A DNA stretch of 64,000 bases from Ailurus styani (GCA_002007465.1 LNAC01000036.1:6403852-6467851); one strand, 5' to 3'. Positions 24,400 through 37,099 are shown, numbered from the stretch's first letter. Numbers and translations are program-made. Notes: generated by a model not told the origin, from the sequence alone.

Positions 24400-25970
24400 C
24401 AGAAGAAAAAAAAATCCAATAAAAGTCGAGAGCTGTCAGACATAATCTAGTCACATGTAACCAAAAAGCTAAATAGATTTCTTCTCTGATTAACTAAAAT
24501 GAAATTCAGAACCTCACTTCCTTAAGACAATCTATTTCCGACATATTTTGAATAGACAGAAAATCGCAAATCATTTTGTGTGGCACAGATAAGACATCCC
24601 ACGTTAGTTCTGTATGAAGGAAAGGACATTTATAAAATAAGTGAGGGCTACAACACTGCATGGTCTTTTCCATCTCTTCTCCTGAGGGAAATAATAATGT
24701 AACTTTCATGTTAGAAAAAATATATATTTTTCCCTCTTTTATAACTGACAACAATAATATGACACGAAATAAAAAATTTTAAGATAAAATCATAATCCTG
24801 CCACCTTACCTTATTTTAATTATTTTTATTACACATGATTCTTTGTCCACACAGCTGTGATCAGAATGTACACATCAGTGTCTGTTCTTTTCTGTGCATA
24901 AGTATTCAAAATAAGTGTTTTCAATGGTTTCTCACTGAGGTGACACTGATTTAACTAACTAGTCATGTCCTACAGGGGCACTAAAGTTCTGTCCAGCTCT
25001 TCACTATTCTTAGTCACTCTAGATAAACATTTTTATGTGTGTATGTGTGTGTGTGTATGCTTCCTTTGAATTGTTTCCTAGGTTTGACTCCAAAAAACAG
25101 TGTTATGAGATCAAAGATATTTTTATGGTACTTTCTACACATCCCCATATAGCTTTCCAAAAAGTATGCCAATTAGAATCGGTATACTTCCAGAAGTATA
25201 TGAATGCATCTGCATCACTTCTGCCCAACTTCCCACCCTGGTCCCCCTGTGGCACAATGGAAAGTCAATCTACAAAGCAAAGCACAGATAACAAGCTTGA
25301 ATACGAGGTCAACTTGCAGGCCTTCTCATGATCATTCCCCCACTCTCTGGATCCTTAACCCCAGGGTGACTACTAAGAGTTTGCCCCACCTCCTAGACTT
25401 CCATTCTGAACTGGTCTAATCAGCTGACTATCCAGCCAGTGCAAGTAGTGGCAGAACTGAGCAATAAAGTGGGTTACAAACACAACTGGGGAGCTCAGAA
25501 ATTCCTGGGCACTGCCGTAACTCTCTCCTTAATTTACACTCACGTGCCCAGAAGCCTGACCCAAAAGTTAAGGGAAATGTAAATTCTCAACCACTGGAAC
25601 CTGGTCACAGCTAACACATGCACAAGCACACAAACCCTCCCCATTTCCTTCTGGCCACCTCCTGTCCTTAACCTTGACAGATACGAACCCCTTAGAAAAT
25701 CTCTAACTAGCAACACCCGCCAGTAGCATTTTACCTTCTCCAAGAAACAGAACCCCAAAGAAGCAAAATATACTAATCCCACGCTGTGAACACACTTTTT
25801 AAAACTGTATCCCACACAACTCAAAGCTAAAAAAGCAAGTAAATAAAGGCTAACATCATGTTCGATGGAAGCAATTTTCCTATCAAATACTCATCCAAAA
25901 CTGTATGCAAAATTGCTCATTCAACCACTGCTGTCACATCCAATTAAGTTTGAATCACATTTTTATTTAC
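24400..25970. other. Unique intronic sequence upstream of the exon 6 donor side
   Basis: Contains a short TG tract (25035-25059). No recognisable transposon or other gene. Confidence 0.4.
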
Positions 25971-25976
25971 ACTTAC

Positions 25977-26056
25977 CTCTGCCACTCGGTGGGTGGAACT
26001 AAATCGAGGTGGTAAACCAGCCAAAACACAGTGTTGGTGGGTGGCATTGAGATCAT
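25977..26056 (-). CDS. FTO: FTO exon 6 (iron and 2-oxoglutarate ligands)
   Basis: This 80-nt exon begins with 2 nt completing Asp299 and then encodes 26 residues, [10 protein letters not shown]...RVAE, human residues 300-325. It is the chemically critical end of the catalytic domain. THQH contains His307, the third iron ligand; PRFSSTHR contains Arg316, Ser318 and Arg322, which bind 2-oxoglutarate. The acceptor is ggtatttttcctacag and the donor is GAG|GTAAGTG, close to consensus. The exon is not a multiple of three, so skipping it would shift the frame and destroy the active site. Human FTO from memory has Gly-Ser-Gln-Pro before Arg316; here it is Gly-Leu-Pro-Pro, a double change at 313-314 beside the co-substrate residues. 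The 4.9-kb intron 6 separates it from exon 7. Confidence 0.97.
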
Positions 26057-26244
26057 CTGTAGGAAAAATACCAAAAATTAAAAAATAAATAAATAAAACC
26101 ACACACACACATTTATTAGTCACTATAAACTATTCAACAAAAACACAAAGTAAACAGTAAATCCATCATTCAAGGACAATAATAACCAGGGAATTAACAC
26201 CTACTTTGAATTCTATAAACCACTCTTTACAACTAGGATGACTT

Positions 26245-26335
26245 TGTATGTATATAAGTATATACATATATACATCTGTAGTTATATACATATATACATA
26301 TGGTTAAATACATACAAAGTCTATATATACATCAA
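26245..26335. repeat. TATA/CATA-rich low-complexity tract
   Basis: Repeated tatacatatatacat units including the near-duplicate 'tatatacatatatacat'. AT-rich, about 190 nt upstream of exon 6 in transcription sense. Confidence 0.8.
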
Positions 26336-27859
26336 AACCATGACACTTCCAAGAGTAAAAGGGAAAATGTTAATTATTCCAAGACAACAGGTGTAAAGCA
26401 GGACTGTCTTCAGCAAACAGGATAGATACATGGTTGCCCTACTTATGTGCGGTCTTATGACGCCCCCTCACCACTAAGTTTACTATTCATGAACTTCTTT
26501 CTCTTTCTCACGATACATCAAATTCCACCCATGCCTTTAGATAACAAGCCAAAAAATTTTTATACTATTTGGGGTGGAACAACTTTCATCTGAAAATCTG
26601 CCTTTTTCTCTCCCCAATCAAAGTATCAATTTTGCCCTCACAATTTTTCCAGGCAAAAACCCAACCAACTCAGCAGTTGCAAAGTTTTGGCTCCCAGGAC
26701 AGAATTCAAGCCTATGGATTCACAGCCCAAGAATGGAGTAGGTGGTGAATTCATCAGCTGAAGAATAAGCCTAAAACCACACACAGTGGAAGAAAAACCA
26801 ATGGCCAGGTTGTTGTGTAGTCTAAGAAATGATGCCACATGTCAGGCAAAATCCCTATCAGCTCTGCTTAGGACCTCGCTTCCTCTACTACAAAGAAGAG
26901 AATGGAACGGTACTATTGATTTCCCAGCACTGGGTGATTTCCTCATAGGCCACAGAGACTTCTTACCAAGAGACCAACATTAGTAATGATTTAAACTAAA
27001 AGGCAAAACCACCACACACCTTACAGGGCAGCAAAATTAACTTCTAAACAAAATAATAGAAATGCAAAACATCACCTGAAGGTCTCCTGCTTCTGGACAT
27101 TCGGAGTACCAGTGACAAGGTTTGCCCTCCAACCTTCCACACTATACAAATGGACCAAAAAATAGGAAACAAACGTTTCTGACGCTGGAAAAGAGAGCAA
27201 GATACAATTCCAAAGATAGAGAAACAAAATAGGTGAGGGCTAACATTGCCCTAGCTTACTCCTGGAACAGTTTCAAAGCCAGAGTAGAGAGGAGGGAGTC
27301 AAAGAGAACCCAGAGCTTTCAGTTTTCCATCTTGCTGAATTGTGAAGACAGAGACTGAAGCTTAGGAAAGCCAGGCAACAAGGGTATGTAAGACAGAACA
27401 CTGGAACTGGAGAACCAGAAAACAAACAGACATCTGCAGAAGGGTTCCTTCCCTGTCTCTGGCTGACCACTGATCTGTGCAGGTGTGAATGGAAACTTCC
27501 CAAGGACAGGAAAAGAAGCACCAGCAAATAATAGGCTGAACGAATCTCCGAGCTCACACAGGGCTGGGGATATTTTGTGTTCTCAGCAGTCAGAGTGGCT
27601 CCTACTACATGTGATAATGGATAGAGTCCTTGGAAAACCATCATCTTAGTAATAGAACTAAATTACTTCTACATCAAAGGCTGCCCTAGATCCACTTAAT
27701 AGCTTAAAAGCAAGCCTCAAAAGTATCCAAGTTACTCCAAATAATTTAACTAGTCATTAGAGCAAAGCCCAACACTATTTAAAGGAATTTAACAAAAGCA
27801 GATACCCAACAAATAAATTCACAATACCCAGCATCCACTTGAGAAGTGACCAAAAAGAG

Positions 27860-27966
27860 GTATGCCTGGCTGGCTCAGTTGGTAGAGCTTATGACTCTTG
27901 ATCTCAGGGTTATAAGTCTGAGCTCCACATTGGGTATAGAGATTACTTAAAAATAAAATCTTATAG
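27860..27966 (+). mobile_element. Short tRNA-like SINE form (host of nested insertion)
   Basis: Head 'tatgcctggctggctcagttggtagagc' passing directly to 'tgggtatagagattacttaaaaataaaatctt', the short tRNA-Lys-like CAN form. Its A-rich tail resumes at 28301, so 27967-28300 is a later insertion. Confidence 0.8.
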
Positions 27967-28093
27967 AGGCATCAGGCTCCACACTCAGTGGGGAGTCTGT
28001 TTCTCTCCCTCTCCTTCTGACCCTCCCCCTGCTCATGCTCGCTCTCTCTCTTTCTCTCTCTCTCAAAAATAAGTCTTTAAAAAACAAATCTGG
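27967..28093 (+). mobile_element. 5'-truncated CAN-SINE
   Basis: Begins mid-body 'aggcatcaggctccacactcag' and ends in a short A tail. Lies inside the duplication aaaaataaaatcttata (27949-27965 and 28301-28317). Confidence 0.8.
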
Positions 28094-28300
28094 AGTGCCT
28101 GGGTGGCTTAGTTGGTTAAACATCTGCCTTCAACTCAGGTCATGATCCCAGGGTCCTGGGACCAAGTCCCACGTCCAACTCCCTGCTTGGTGGGGAGCCT
28201 GCTTTTCCCTCTCCTCCCCACTTACACTCTCTATCGCTCGCTCTCTCTCAAACAATAAAATCTTTTTAAAAAAATTAAAAATGAAAAATAAAATAAATTA
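28094..28300 (+). mobile_element. CAN-SINE
   Basis: Complete element from 'tggagtgcctgggtggcttag' to an A-rich tail, directly following the truncated copy. Confidence 0.9.
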
Positions 28301-28691
28301 AAAAATAAAATCTTATAAAAAAGAAACGGAAAAGAGAAATGAAAGATACATATGACATACATGATATATGATACATGTATATATAAGAGGTATACATATC
28401 TTTCTTTTCTTTCACATATACATATCTTTCATACATATAAATAAATAAAATGAAGCTTCTAAAGATGAAAATGGATCTGAAATAAAATACCACAATGAAT
28501 GAGACTAATAGCACTTTAGACACTGCAGGAAAAAAATCAGTGAACTAGAATACATAGAAATAGAAACTACCCAAAAATGAAGCACACAGAGAAAAAAAGA
28601 CTACAGATAAATGAAAGGGCATCAGTGACCTATAAGATACTAATGATCAGTGTAACATAAATATAATTTGGTTCTAAGAGGAAGAATGACA

Positions 28692-28898
28692 CAGGTGGGC
28701 ACCTGGGTGACCCAGTCAGTTAAGCATCTGACTCTTGGTATCAGCTCGCGTCATGGGATCGAGCCCTGAGTCGTGGTCTGCGCTCAGTATGGAGTCTGCT
28801 TGGGATTCTCTCTCTCCTCTACTTTTGCCCCTCTCCTGCCCCTGTGTACATGTGCAACCCCTATCAAATAAATAAATAAATCTTTAAAAAAAAAAAAA
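28692..28898 (+). mobile_element. CAN-SINE in L1
   Basis: Head gggcacctgggtgacccag. Target duplication agaggaagaatgaca (28677-28691) and agagggagaatgaca (28899-28913), one mismatch. Confidence 0.93.
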
Positions 28899-30252
28899 AG
28901 AGGGAGAATGACAGAAAAAAATAATCTGAAGAAATGATGGCCAAAGAGAAAAATCAGAACAAACAAGGGCAACAAATAGAAAACATTAACAAATACGGTA
29001 GTTATTAAACCAATTCTATCCATAATCACTTTCAATGTCAGAGGAGTAACTACACCAATTAAAAGACAGATTGTCAGAGTGGATGAAAAAACAAAACCCA
29101 ATTATATGTTGTCTACAAGAAATTCACTACTATAAAGTCACATGTAAATTAAAAATAAAGGGGTGGAGAAAGATATCCTGTGCTGACACTAATCAAAACA
29201 AAGCTGGAGCGCCTATATGAATTTCAGACACAGCAGACTTCGAAACAAGGAAATTATCAAGGATAAAAAGGGCACGACATCATGATAAAAGAGTCAATCC
29301 TCTATGAAGATATTACAGTCTTTAATGTGTGTGTACTTTCTCAGAGAGTCAAATTACGTGAAGCAAAATCTAAAAGAACAGCAAGGAGAAACAGACAAAT
29401 CCACTATTATAGTTGAAGACTTCAGCATCCCCTATCAGAAATGGGCAGATCCATTAGGCAGAGAATCAATAAGGACACAGTTGAACTCAAGAATACCATC
29501 AATCAACTGGATATAACTGACATCTACAGACTACTTCAAACAACAAGAGCTGAATAAAACATTCTTCTCAAGCTCATATGGAACATTCCCCAAGTCAGAC
29601 CATATTCTGGGACCAAAAAATAAAATAAAATAAAATAAATAAAAGAATAGAAATCATGCAATGTCTGCTCTCACACCATACAAGACATAAACTAGAAATC
29701 AGTAACAGAAAGACAGCCAGAAAATCTCAAAACACTTAAGGGACTAAACAACTTCTAAATACCATGGTGAAAGAAGAAATATCAAGAGAAATTTTAAAGT
29801 ATTTTTAACTAAATGAAAATGAAGATACAACATCAAAATTTGTAAGATGCAGTAAAAGCACTATGAAGAGTGAAATGCATATATTACAAAGGAAAGATCC
29901 AAACTCTAGAATATAAGCTTCAACCTTAGGAAATTAGAAAAAGGAGAGCAAATTAAATCAAAAGTAAAATGAAAAAAATAGTAATTAGAACAGAAACCAA
30001 TGAAATGAAAAACAGAAAATCAACAGAGAAAAAGTCAATGAAACAAAGCTGGTTCTTTGAAAAGGACAATAAAATCAATAAGCCTCTACCCAGGCTAAGG
30101 AAAGAAAAAGGAAAAACACAAATTACTAATACCAGAAATAAAAAAGGGAACATCAGTACAGATCCTATGGCTATTAAAAGGCAAATAAAGTAAAACTATG
30201 AATAGTTCTATGCCTACAAAATTGAAAATGTGGATGAAATGGACCAATTCTT

Positions 30253-30459
30253 GGGATGCCTGGGTAGCCGGCTCAGTTGGTTAACCGTCTGCCTTGGGTT
30301 CAGGTTACGATCCCAGGGTCCTGGGATAGAGCCCTGCATTTGGGCTCCCTGCTCAGCAGGTACTCTGCTTCTCCCACCGTCCCTCCCCACTGCTCGTGCT
30401 CTCTCTCAGTCTCTCAAATAAGTAAAAAAAAAAATCTTAAAAAAAAAAAAAGAAAGAAA
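30253..30459 (+). mobile_element. CAN-SINE in L1 ORF2
   Basis: Target duplication gaaatggaccaattctt (30236-30252) and gaaatgaaccaattctt (30460-30476). The L1 reading resumes immediately. Contains a 4-nt head insertion (gggtagccggctcag). Confidence 0.95.
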
Positions 30460-30614
30460 GAAATGAACCAATTCTTTGAAAGACTCAATCTGCCAAAACT
30501 TAAATAAAAAATAGATAATCTGCATAGGCCTATGTGCACTGAAGAAACTGAACCAAAATTAATTATGTTCTCAAACAGAAAGCACCAAGCCCAGATGGGT
30601 TCACTGATGAATTC

Positions 30615-30616
<2 letters not shown>

Positions 30617-30655
<39 letters not shown>

Positions 30656-30676
30656 GTTCAATTAGCCAACATATGA
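30617..30676 (-). mobile_element. Tiny L1 3'-end insertion with (TTA)n
   Basis: (TTA)n about 12 units then 'tgttcaattagccaacatatg', the antisense of the carnivore L1 3' terminus. It breaks the older L1 ORF2 between 'gatgaattc' and 'accaaccatttaagg', where continuity is expected. Confidence 0.75.
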
Positions 30677-31537
30677 TACCAACCATTTAAGGAGGAAATT
30701 ATACCCATTTTTTAAAAACTCTTCCAGAAGAAAAAAGCGGAAGGAAAACTTCCTAAGTCAATGTATGAGACCAGCAATACCCTAATAGCAAAAACCAGAT
30801 AAAGATATTACAAGAAAACTACATATTAGTATCTCATAAGAACGTGAATGCCAAAATCCTCAACAAAATACTAGAAAATAGAAACCAACGATGTATACTT
30901 TATATACTTTAATATACATCTTAGAGACTTATATGCAACAACCAAGTGAAATTTACCCAGGTATGCAAGGCTGGCTCAACATTTGAAAATGAATTCATAT
31001 AATCCATCACATCAACAGGATAAAGAAGAAAAATCACATGATCATATCAACAGACGCAGAAAAAAATCTGACAAAATCCAATATAAATCCATAATAAAAA
31101 CGCTCAGTAAGCTAGGACTAGAGAGTAACTTATTCAATGTTATAAGGACCATCTACAAAAAACCTAGAGTTAACATCACACTTAAACTTGATTTCTCACT
31201 AAGATTGGGAACAGGGCAAGAATGTCTCTTCTCACTACTCCTTTTCAAAAGCACACTAGAAGGGTCAGCTACTGCAGTGAGACAAAAAAAGAAAATTAAA
31301 GGTATACAGACTGAGAAGGAAGAAATAAACTGTCCTTCTTCATAGGTGATGTGACTATCTCTGTAGAAAATCCAAAAGAATCAACAACAACAACAAAAAA
31401 CCCTCCTGGAATTAATAAGCAATTTCAGCAGAGCTGCAGGATATGAGGTCAATATACAAAAGTCAATCACTTTCCTAATGAATATGTGGAATTTCAAAGT
31501 AAAAACATATGTACAAGGATCTACATAAAGAAAACCA

Positions 31538-31745
31538 GGGGTGTCCAGGTGGTTCAGTTGGTTAAGCATCCAACTCTTGATTTTGGCTCGGGTCATGATC
31601 TCAGGGTTGTGAGACAGAACTCTGTGTCAGGCCCCATGCTGGGGCATGGATCCTACTTAAGATTCTCTCTCTCCTCTCCCTCCACCCCTCCCCTCTTCCC
31701 TCCCTCTCTCTATGAATAAAAGAAAAAAGAAAAGAAAAAAAAGAA
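31538..31745 (+). mobile_element. CAN-SINE in L1 ORF2
   Basis: 'ggggtgtccaggtggttcagttggttaagc' head, pyrimidine linker, tail of (AAAAG)n units. Target duplication weak. Confidence 0.9.
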
Positions 31746-33637
31746 AAAAGAATACCAAAACACCCTGAAGAGCAAAATCAAAGAACTAAATGAATGGAGA
31801 GATACTGCATGTTCAGGGACAGAAAGTCTCAATATTGTCAAGATGTCTGCTCTTCCCAAATTGATCTATAGATTCAATGCAATCCCAATCAAAATCCCAA
31901 CAAGTTATTTTGTGGATACTGACAAACTGATTCTACAGTTTATATAGGCAGACAAAAGATGCCAAATAGCCAATACAATATTGAAGAAGAACAATGCTGG
32001 AAGACTGATTTACCCAACTTCAAGAATTCCTATAAAACTACAGGAATCAAGATAATGTTTTATTAGCAAAAGAACAGGCAAATAGATCAATGGAACAGAA
32101 AAAAGAGACTGCGGGAAAAGAACCACATAAATATGGACAAGTGATCTCTGACAAAGGAGCAAAGGCAATAGAGTGGAGTAAAGACAGTCTCTTCAACAAA
32201 TGGTGCTGGAACAACTGGACATCCACATGCCAAAAAAAAAAATCTAGACACAAACTTTGTACTTTTCACAAAAATTAACTCAAAATGGATCACAGCTCTA
32301 AGTATAAAATGCATAAAACTCCTAGAAAATAACATAAGAGGGAATCTAGATGATGTTGAGCATGCTGATGACTCTTTGGTTACAACGCCAAGGGCACAAC
32401 CCAGGAAAGAAATAACTGATAAACTGCAGCTCAGAAAAAGTAAAAACTGTTCTGTGGAAGACACTATCCTGAGAATAAGAAGACGAGCTGCAAACTGGGA
32501 CAAAATATTTACAAAAGACATGTTCAATAAAGGACTGTAATTCAAAATACAAAGAACTCTTAAAAACTCAACAACAAAAAAACAAACAACTTGACTGAAG
32601 AAATGGGCAGAAGACCTGCACACACCTCAGCAATATACAGACTGCGAATAAGCGTATGAAAAGCAGCTCATTATCACTTGTCGCAGAACTGCAATTAAAA
32701 CAAGATCCTACTACCCACTTATTAGCATGGCCAAAATCCACTGATAACTGATGACACGAACAGCTGACAAAAATAAGGGAACAAGAGAACATGCATTTCG
32801 TTTGCTAGTGGGAATGCAAAATGATACAGCTGTCGTGGAAAGCCATTTGGTCTGGTGATCTCTTACAAAACTAAACATACCCTCACGGAAAGATCGAGCG
32901 ATTGCCCTCGATATTCACCCAAATGAACTGAAAACTACGTCCACACAGAAACCTGTGAACAGATGTTTATAGCAGCTTTATCAACAACTACCAAAACTTG
33001 GAAGCAACCAAAGATCTGTCAGTAGGTGGACAGGTAAACGGTGGCCCATTCAGACAACAGAATAATATTCAGCACTAAAAAGAAATGAACTATCAAGTCA
33101 TGAAAAGAAATGAGGAAACTTAAATACATATTAGTAAGTGAAAGAAGCCAGTCGGAAAAGGCTATCTACTGTAAGATTTCAATTATACAACGTTCTGGGA
33201 ACAACTCAACTACAGAAAAAGTACAAAGTTGCCAAGAGTTGGGTGTGGGGAAGGCATGAATAGGAGGGTTATAGAGGATTTTTAGGGCAGTAAAACTATC
33301 CTGTATGATATTATAATAGCAGATATAGGTCATAATACATTTTTTAAATCCATAAAACATGCCCATAAAATATACACCACCAAGAGTGGACTCTAATGTA
33401 AAATATGGATTTGGGTGATAATGATGTGTCAATGCAGGTTGATCAATTGTAACAAACGTACCACACTGGTGCAGGATGGGGTAGTGAGAAAGCTTGTATA
33501 TGCATGGGGACAGAAGTATTGGGCAACTCTCTGTGCTTTCTGCTCAACTTTGCTAGGAGCCATTTTAAACTGCTCTAAAAAATAAACTCTATTTTTTAAA
33601 AAATTATCAACTGAAAAGTCTTTGGAAAATTCTTTAA

Positions 33638-33809
33638 GACTCCTGGGTGGCTCAGTCGGTTAAGCGTCTGCCTTCGACTCAGGTCATGATGCCAGGGTCC
33701 TGGGATCGAGTCCCACATCGGGCTCCTGCTCAGGGGAAGCCTGCCTCTTTCCTGCTTGTGCTCTCTTTCTCTCTCTGACAAATAAATAAAAAACTTAAAA
33801 AAAAAAAAG
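33638..33809 (+). mobile_element. CAN-SINE just beyond the L1 3' end
   Basis: Head 'ctcctgggtggctcagtcggttaagc', shortened body, poly-A then 'gactcc' again. Lies 40 bp after the L1 tail. Confidence 0.9.
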
Positions 33810-33914
33810 ACTCCATAGCTCACACTCTTGAGGCCAACATACAAGTATATAACTATATAGTTACTCTCCCAGGCTGTTCTCACAGCAAAAGAAAACACTT
33901 ATTTGCATCATGCA

Positions 33915-34480
33915 CTTTAATATTTGGATGAGCAACTACTCTGTGTCAAGCACTATTTTGGGCACCGTGAACAAAACAAAGTCCCTGCTCTCACGGAGGT
34001 TACACTGTGATGGGGAAGACACAGAATAAGTAAATAAACAAGAAATTTAGATATGAGTTGCTATGGAAAAAACGAAGAATAATTTAAGAAGCGTAAGAGT
34101 TAGTGGGGGTGCAAGGGAATAATGCACTACTGTATAGGGAACCATCGCTGGGGAGGGTTAAGTTGGCTGGAGATCTGAATAATGAGGATCCTGGCGATGT
34201 CAGCCTCTGGGATGGGAGGATTCCAAGCAGAACGAAGAGCTGGGGCCGAGGCACTGGAGTGGGAATGAGCTTGTTGCACTTGAGGACTACAGCATGGTGC
34301 TCAAGGTGCAGAAGGGAAGTTGAACAGATGGAGGCATCCGTGGTTATGGTCAGAATTTGCGATTTAAGTCTAGATACAATGGGAAACCATCAGAAAACGC
34401 ATAGCTGGGGGAAAAAAATGTGATCCAAGTCTGAGTAGACCACTCTGGCAGCCTTCTGCCAGATTCCGAATGTTTTAGAC
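33915..34480 (-). mobile_element. L2 3' region
   Basis: 'caactactctgtgtcaagcac', 'caaagtccctgctctcacggagg', 'aataagtaaataaacaag' and a distal 'tagaccactctggcagcc' follow the reversed L2 order. Confidence 0.8.
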
Positions 34481-34489
34481 AAAAACAAT

Positions 34490-35060
34490 AAGACCTGCTA
34501 ATGGACTGAATAAGTGAAGCAGAAGAGAGAAATTAAGAGCAATTTGGGTTTTTTTGCGGAAAAACTGGACTGAAGATGATTAAGTCACAAAACATTAGGT
34601 TGTTGTATAAAGAGTATTACAAAATGCAGTGAAACGTGAGTATGGAGAATTCAGTGACAAACAGGATGCAGTTCGAAATGCAAAGAAAAGGACGAGGGAG
34701 GAATGGAGGATCAAAGCTGATCCAGTCTCGGCACATGGGCTCGGAAGTGTGGCTTCGAGTCTGATGAAGAAGGCTGAATGACCAGTTTCCCTTTCACAGT
34801 TTGCCCCATTCTGAGGCCTCTGGTTAAGGACACACCTGAGAATTTCTGGTTAGCCTGGCCTATTTCACCTAAAGGGAGTTTCAGAATCAAAAGAACAAAA
34901 CAAAACAAAAAGCAGAGATTGGAGAAGGTTCCGTTGGCCAGATTCCCATAAAGGATTGAAATCAATTTCTAAGGAATACATAAATGCCCTTCTCATCTAC
35001 CCAAATAAACTCTTACTGCTCCTACACTATTAATACTAGGATCCAGGGACATCATAAAAA
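34490..35060. other. Unique intronic sequence
   Basis: No recognised element. Confidence 0.4.
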
Positions 35061-35073
35061 AAGAGAAAACATC

Positions 35074-35246
35074 TTTTTTTTTTTTAAAGATTTTATTAAT
35101 TTGAGAGAAAGAGAGCACAAGGGCGGGGGGAGGAGGGAGAGAGGGAGAAGCAGACTCCCCCTGAGCAGGGAGCCCGATCCCAGGACCCTGGGACCATGAC
35201 CTGAGCCAAAGGTAGACGCTTAACCAACTGAGCCACCCGGCACCCC
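35074..35246 (-). mobile_element. CAN-SINE (shortened)
   Basis: Reverse element ending gagccacccggcacccc. Target duplication agagaaaacatc (35062-35073) and agacaaaacatc (35247-35258). Shorter than usual between the linker and the head. Confidence 0.92.
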
Positions 35247-35259
35247 AGACAAAACATCT

Positions 35260-37095
35260 GAATGAATACTAGGTAAGTGCTTTCGTTCCACTGAGGGGCA
35301 ACTAGCCGGGTGGCAGGCCGGGTGGCAAACACAACATTTGAAGTGAGACACTGAGGCCTGTACCTTTATCTAAATCCTTGGCAACCTTCAAATCAAACAA
35401 CTTTTGAAATTGCTCCCAACTGTCTCTAATCCTTTATGACTTCTAGAAAGAACCTTGTAATTTTCACTTAAAGCGCTTCTAATTCATCTGAAACTCTGTA
35501 GATAATAAACTCTGTACAAGTGGCCCCGACTTCATGGACAGTACATCTTAAGCGACACGCTAAAGACATTCCCAGCTTTACAAAAGACACCGCCTCATCA
35601 TTTTTAGGAAGAAAACATGAAAGAATGTCTATTCGCCAGAGCTATTTCAGAATATAGCCAACAGAGTGATTTCTACATTCAAGTGGAATCCGAGTTTGTA
35701 AAATTTATTCAACAAAACAAATAGAGAAGAAGCTCTTACTCTTTGCTGGCTAAATGCTGCGTGCTCGGTTGGAGCTCTGGACATCCGCTGTAGCATGAAA
35801 TCTCATCCCATATATAAAAGACCATAGATGCGAAGGCATAATTTCTGCGAGGGTGACAGATTCATGCCCACGATTCTCCTGCAATCCCACCTGCTCAGAT
35901 CCCCTCCCGCACAGACCAACCAGGATAGTTGGTCATCCCAAATTTAACCCAGCCCCTTCCTTGGCTTTGTTGTCCGGTGTGTTACCACGGCTATTTCATC
36001 CAAAATTTTTAAACTAACAATCAGGAGCTTCGCTAAAGGCACACTTCTGAGCTAAATAGGCCCAATACTAAAATCCAATCTTCCCGGCTTCATGCAGTCA
36101 CTGAAGCTTTTCATTCTTACTCACCTGTCCATTCTCATCGCTCAATCTTAATATTTATGACCTTATTTTTCCTAGACATGGGGACACCCATGACTGAGAA
36201 CATATTCAGAATTTAATAGCCAACGGGAGGGGGGAGGGGAGGCTTCCTGGCAAGATGTCGGTACAGACTCAGGCTTCTCGACCTGCCCCATCCCCAGCTT
36301 CCCCAAGGACACGGTCAGGGGGCTATTCAATGAGGCTAAAACTATTATCAGCACTAAATATTAGAGAAAGGTGCTTAATATGCCAGAAATTGCAAGGGGT
36401 TGTCCTGGATGTGGTTAGGTGGGATGAGATTAAAGAAGAGGCCTAGAGGGCTGCCTCATGAGTGTCTACTCTGAAAGAGCAGCTTTCTGGTAAAAACGGC
36501 AAGCCAATCCCAGAAGCAGCGCTCTTCCCTGACCTGAAAAGAAGAATGGGAGGGTATGACAGGCAGGGCAGGCCTCTTGCCCCCACGGGGTGGCCTCAAA
36601 TTCAGGCAACCTATGGTACTCAGAGACCCCAGGACATGTTGCTGGTACCAGCTCCTCAGGCCCTGCTGAAGTGAGAAACCGGAGCAAGCAGGTATACCGA
36701 GGATGGTCAAAGGTGGCCGTGGCTTGCCCACACAGCAAGCATCTGCACCACACAGGATGCTCCAGTTCATGAAATCTCTTATCCGGCCACAGAAGGATAG
36801 ATGCATTTTTGTCCTTCTTCCTTTCAATTGAAGGTTTTGGCCAGGAATGTATGCCAAGTTTTCAAAAGAAACAATCTCAACACCAATTTGCCTATAAACC
36901 AGCACTAGGGCTCCTTCTGTAAGGAGAAACAGAGAGGGACAAACCACCAGACTCATGTGAAAACACTGCAGTTCAAAAGCAAGGAAGCACTTTGAAACTA
37001 TCTCTGCTCAAAAGGTTTTACTCAAACTGACAGGACAAATTTTTTGTAAAATTCTCAATATTTTAAGAAGACACTTGCTTCAAGAAGGTACCGCC
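35260..37095. other. Unique intronic sequence
   Basis: Includes a 166-codon minus-strand open frame (36456-36956) with low-complexity-free but unrecognised product and no splice context; treated as chance. Confidence 0.4.
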
Positions 37096-37099
37096 TCTG

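Larger units (their letters stand above)
21057..25976 (-). other. FTO: FTO intron 6
   Basis: 4.9 kb between exons 6 and 7. The centre is a layered L1: an old plus-strand L1 tail split by a minus-strand L1M that itself carries two adjacent CAN-SINEs. A TG-rich microsatellite lies at 21.3 kb. The flanks 21400-22330 and 24400-25970 look unique. Confidence 0.92.
26600..33600 (+). mobile_element. Ancient near-full-length L1 (L1MA-like)
   Basis: An old L1 antisense to FTO, decayed and non-coding now. 26600-27850 resembles L1M 5' UTR ('aggtgagggctaacattgccctagcttactcctggaacagttt' region). 28900-32700 follows ORF2 order: endonuclease-like segment (29000-29800), finger and reverse-transcriptase region (30860-31400), then C-terminal part (31750-33100). 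The 3' UTR ends near 33590 with 'actgctctaaaaaataaactctatttttt'. Interrupted by a nested SINE group (27860-28317), SINEs at 28692, 30253 and 31538, and an L1 scrap at 30617. The 5' boundary is uncertain. Frames are broken by stops throughout. Confidence 0.8.

Noticed and set aside
27860..27935. Functional tRNA gene in the SINE head
   Set aside because: The tRNA-like A and B boxes belong to the CAN-SINE promoter; the cloverleaf is degenerate and continues into a SINE body.
32087..32623. 178-codon minus-strand open frame
   Set aside because: Antisense of the old L1 ORF2/3' UTR; A-rich L1 sense strand leaves long antisense frames by composition.
36456..36956. 166-codon minus-strand open frame in intron 5
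   Set aside because: No recognisable domain, several competing frames in the same place, no splice or promoter context; length is within chance for a locally GC-rich intron stretch.
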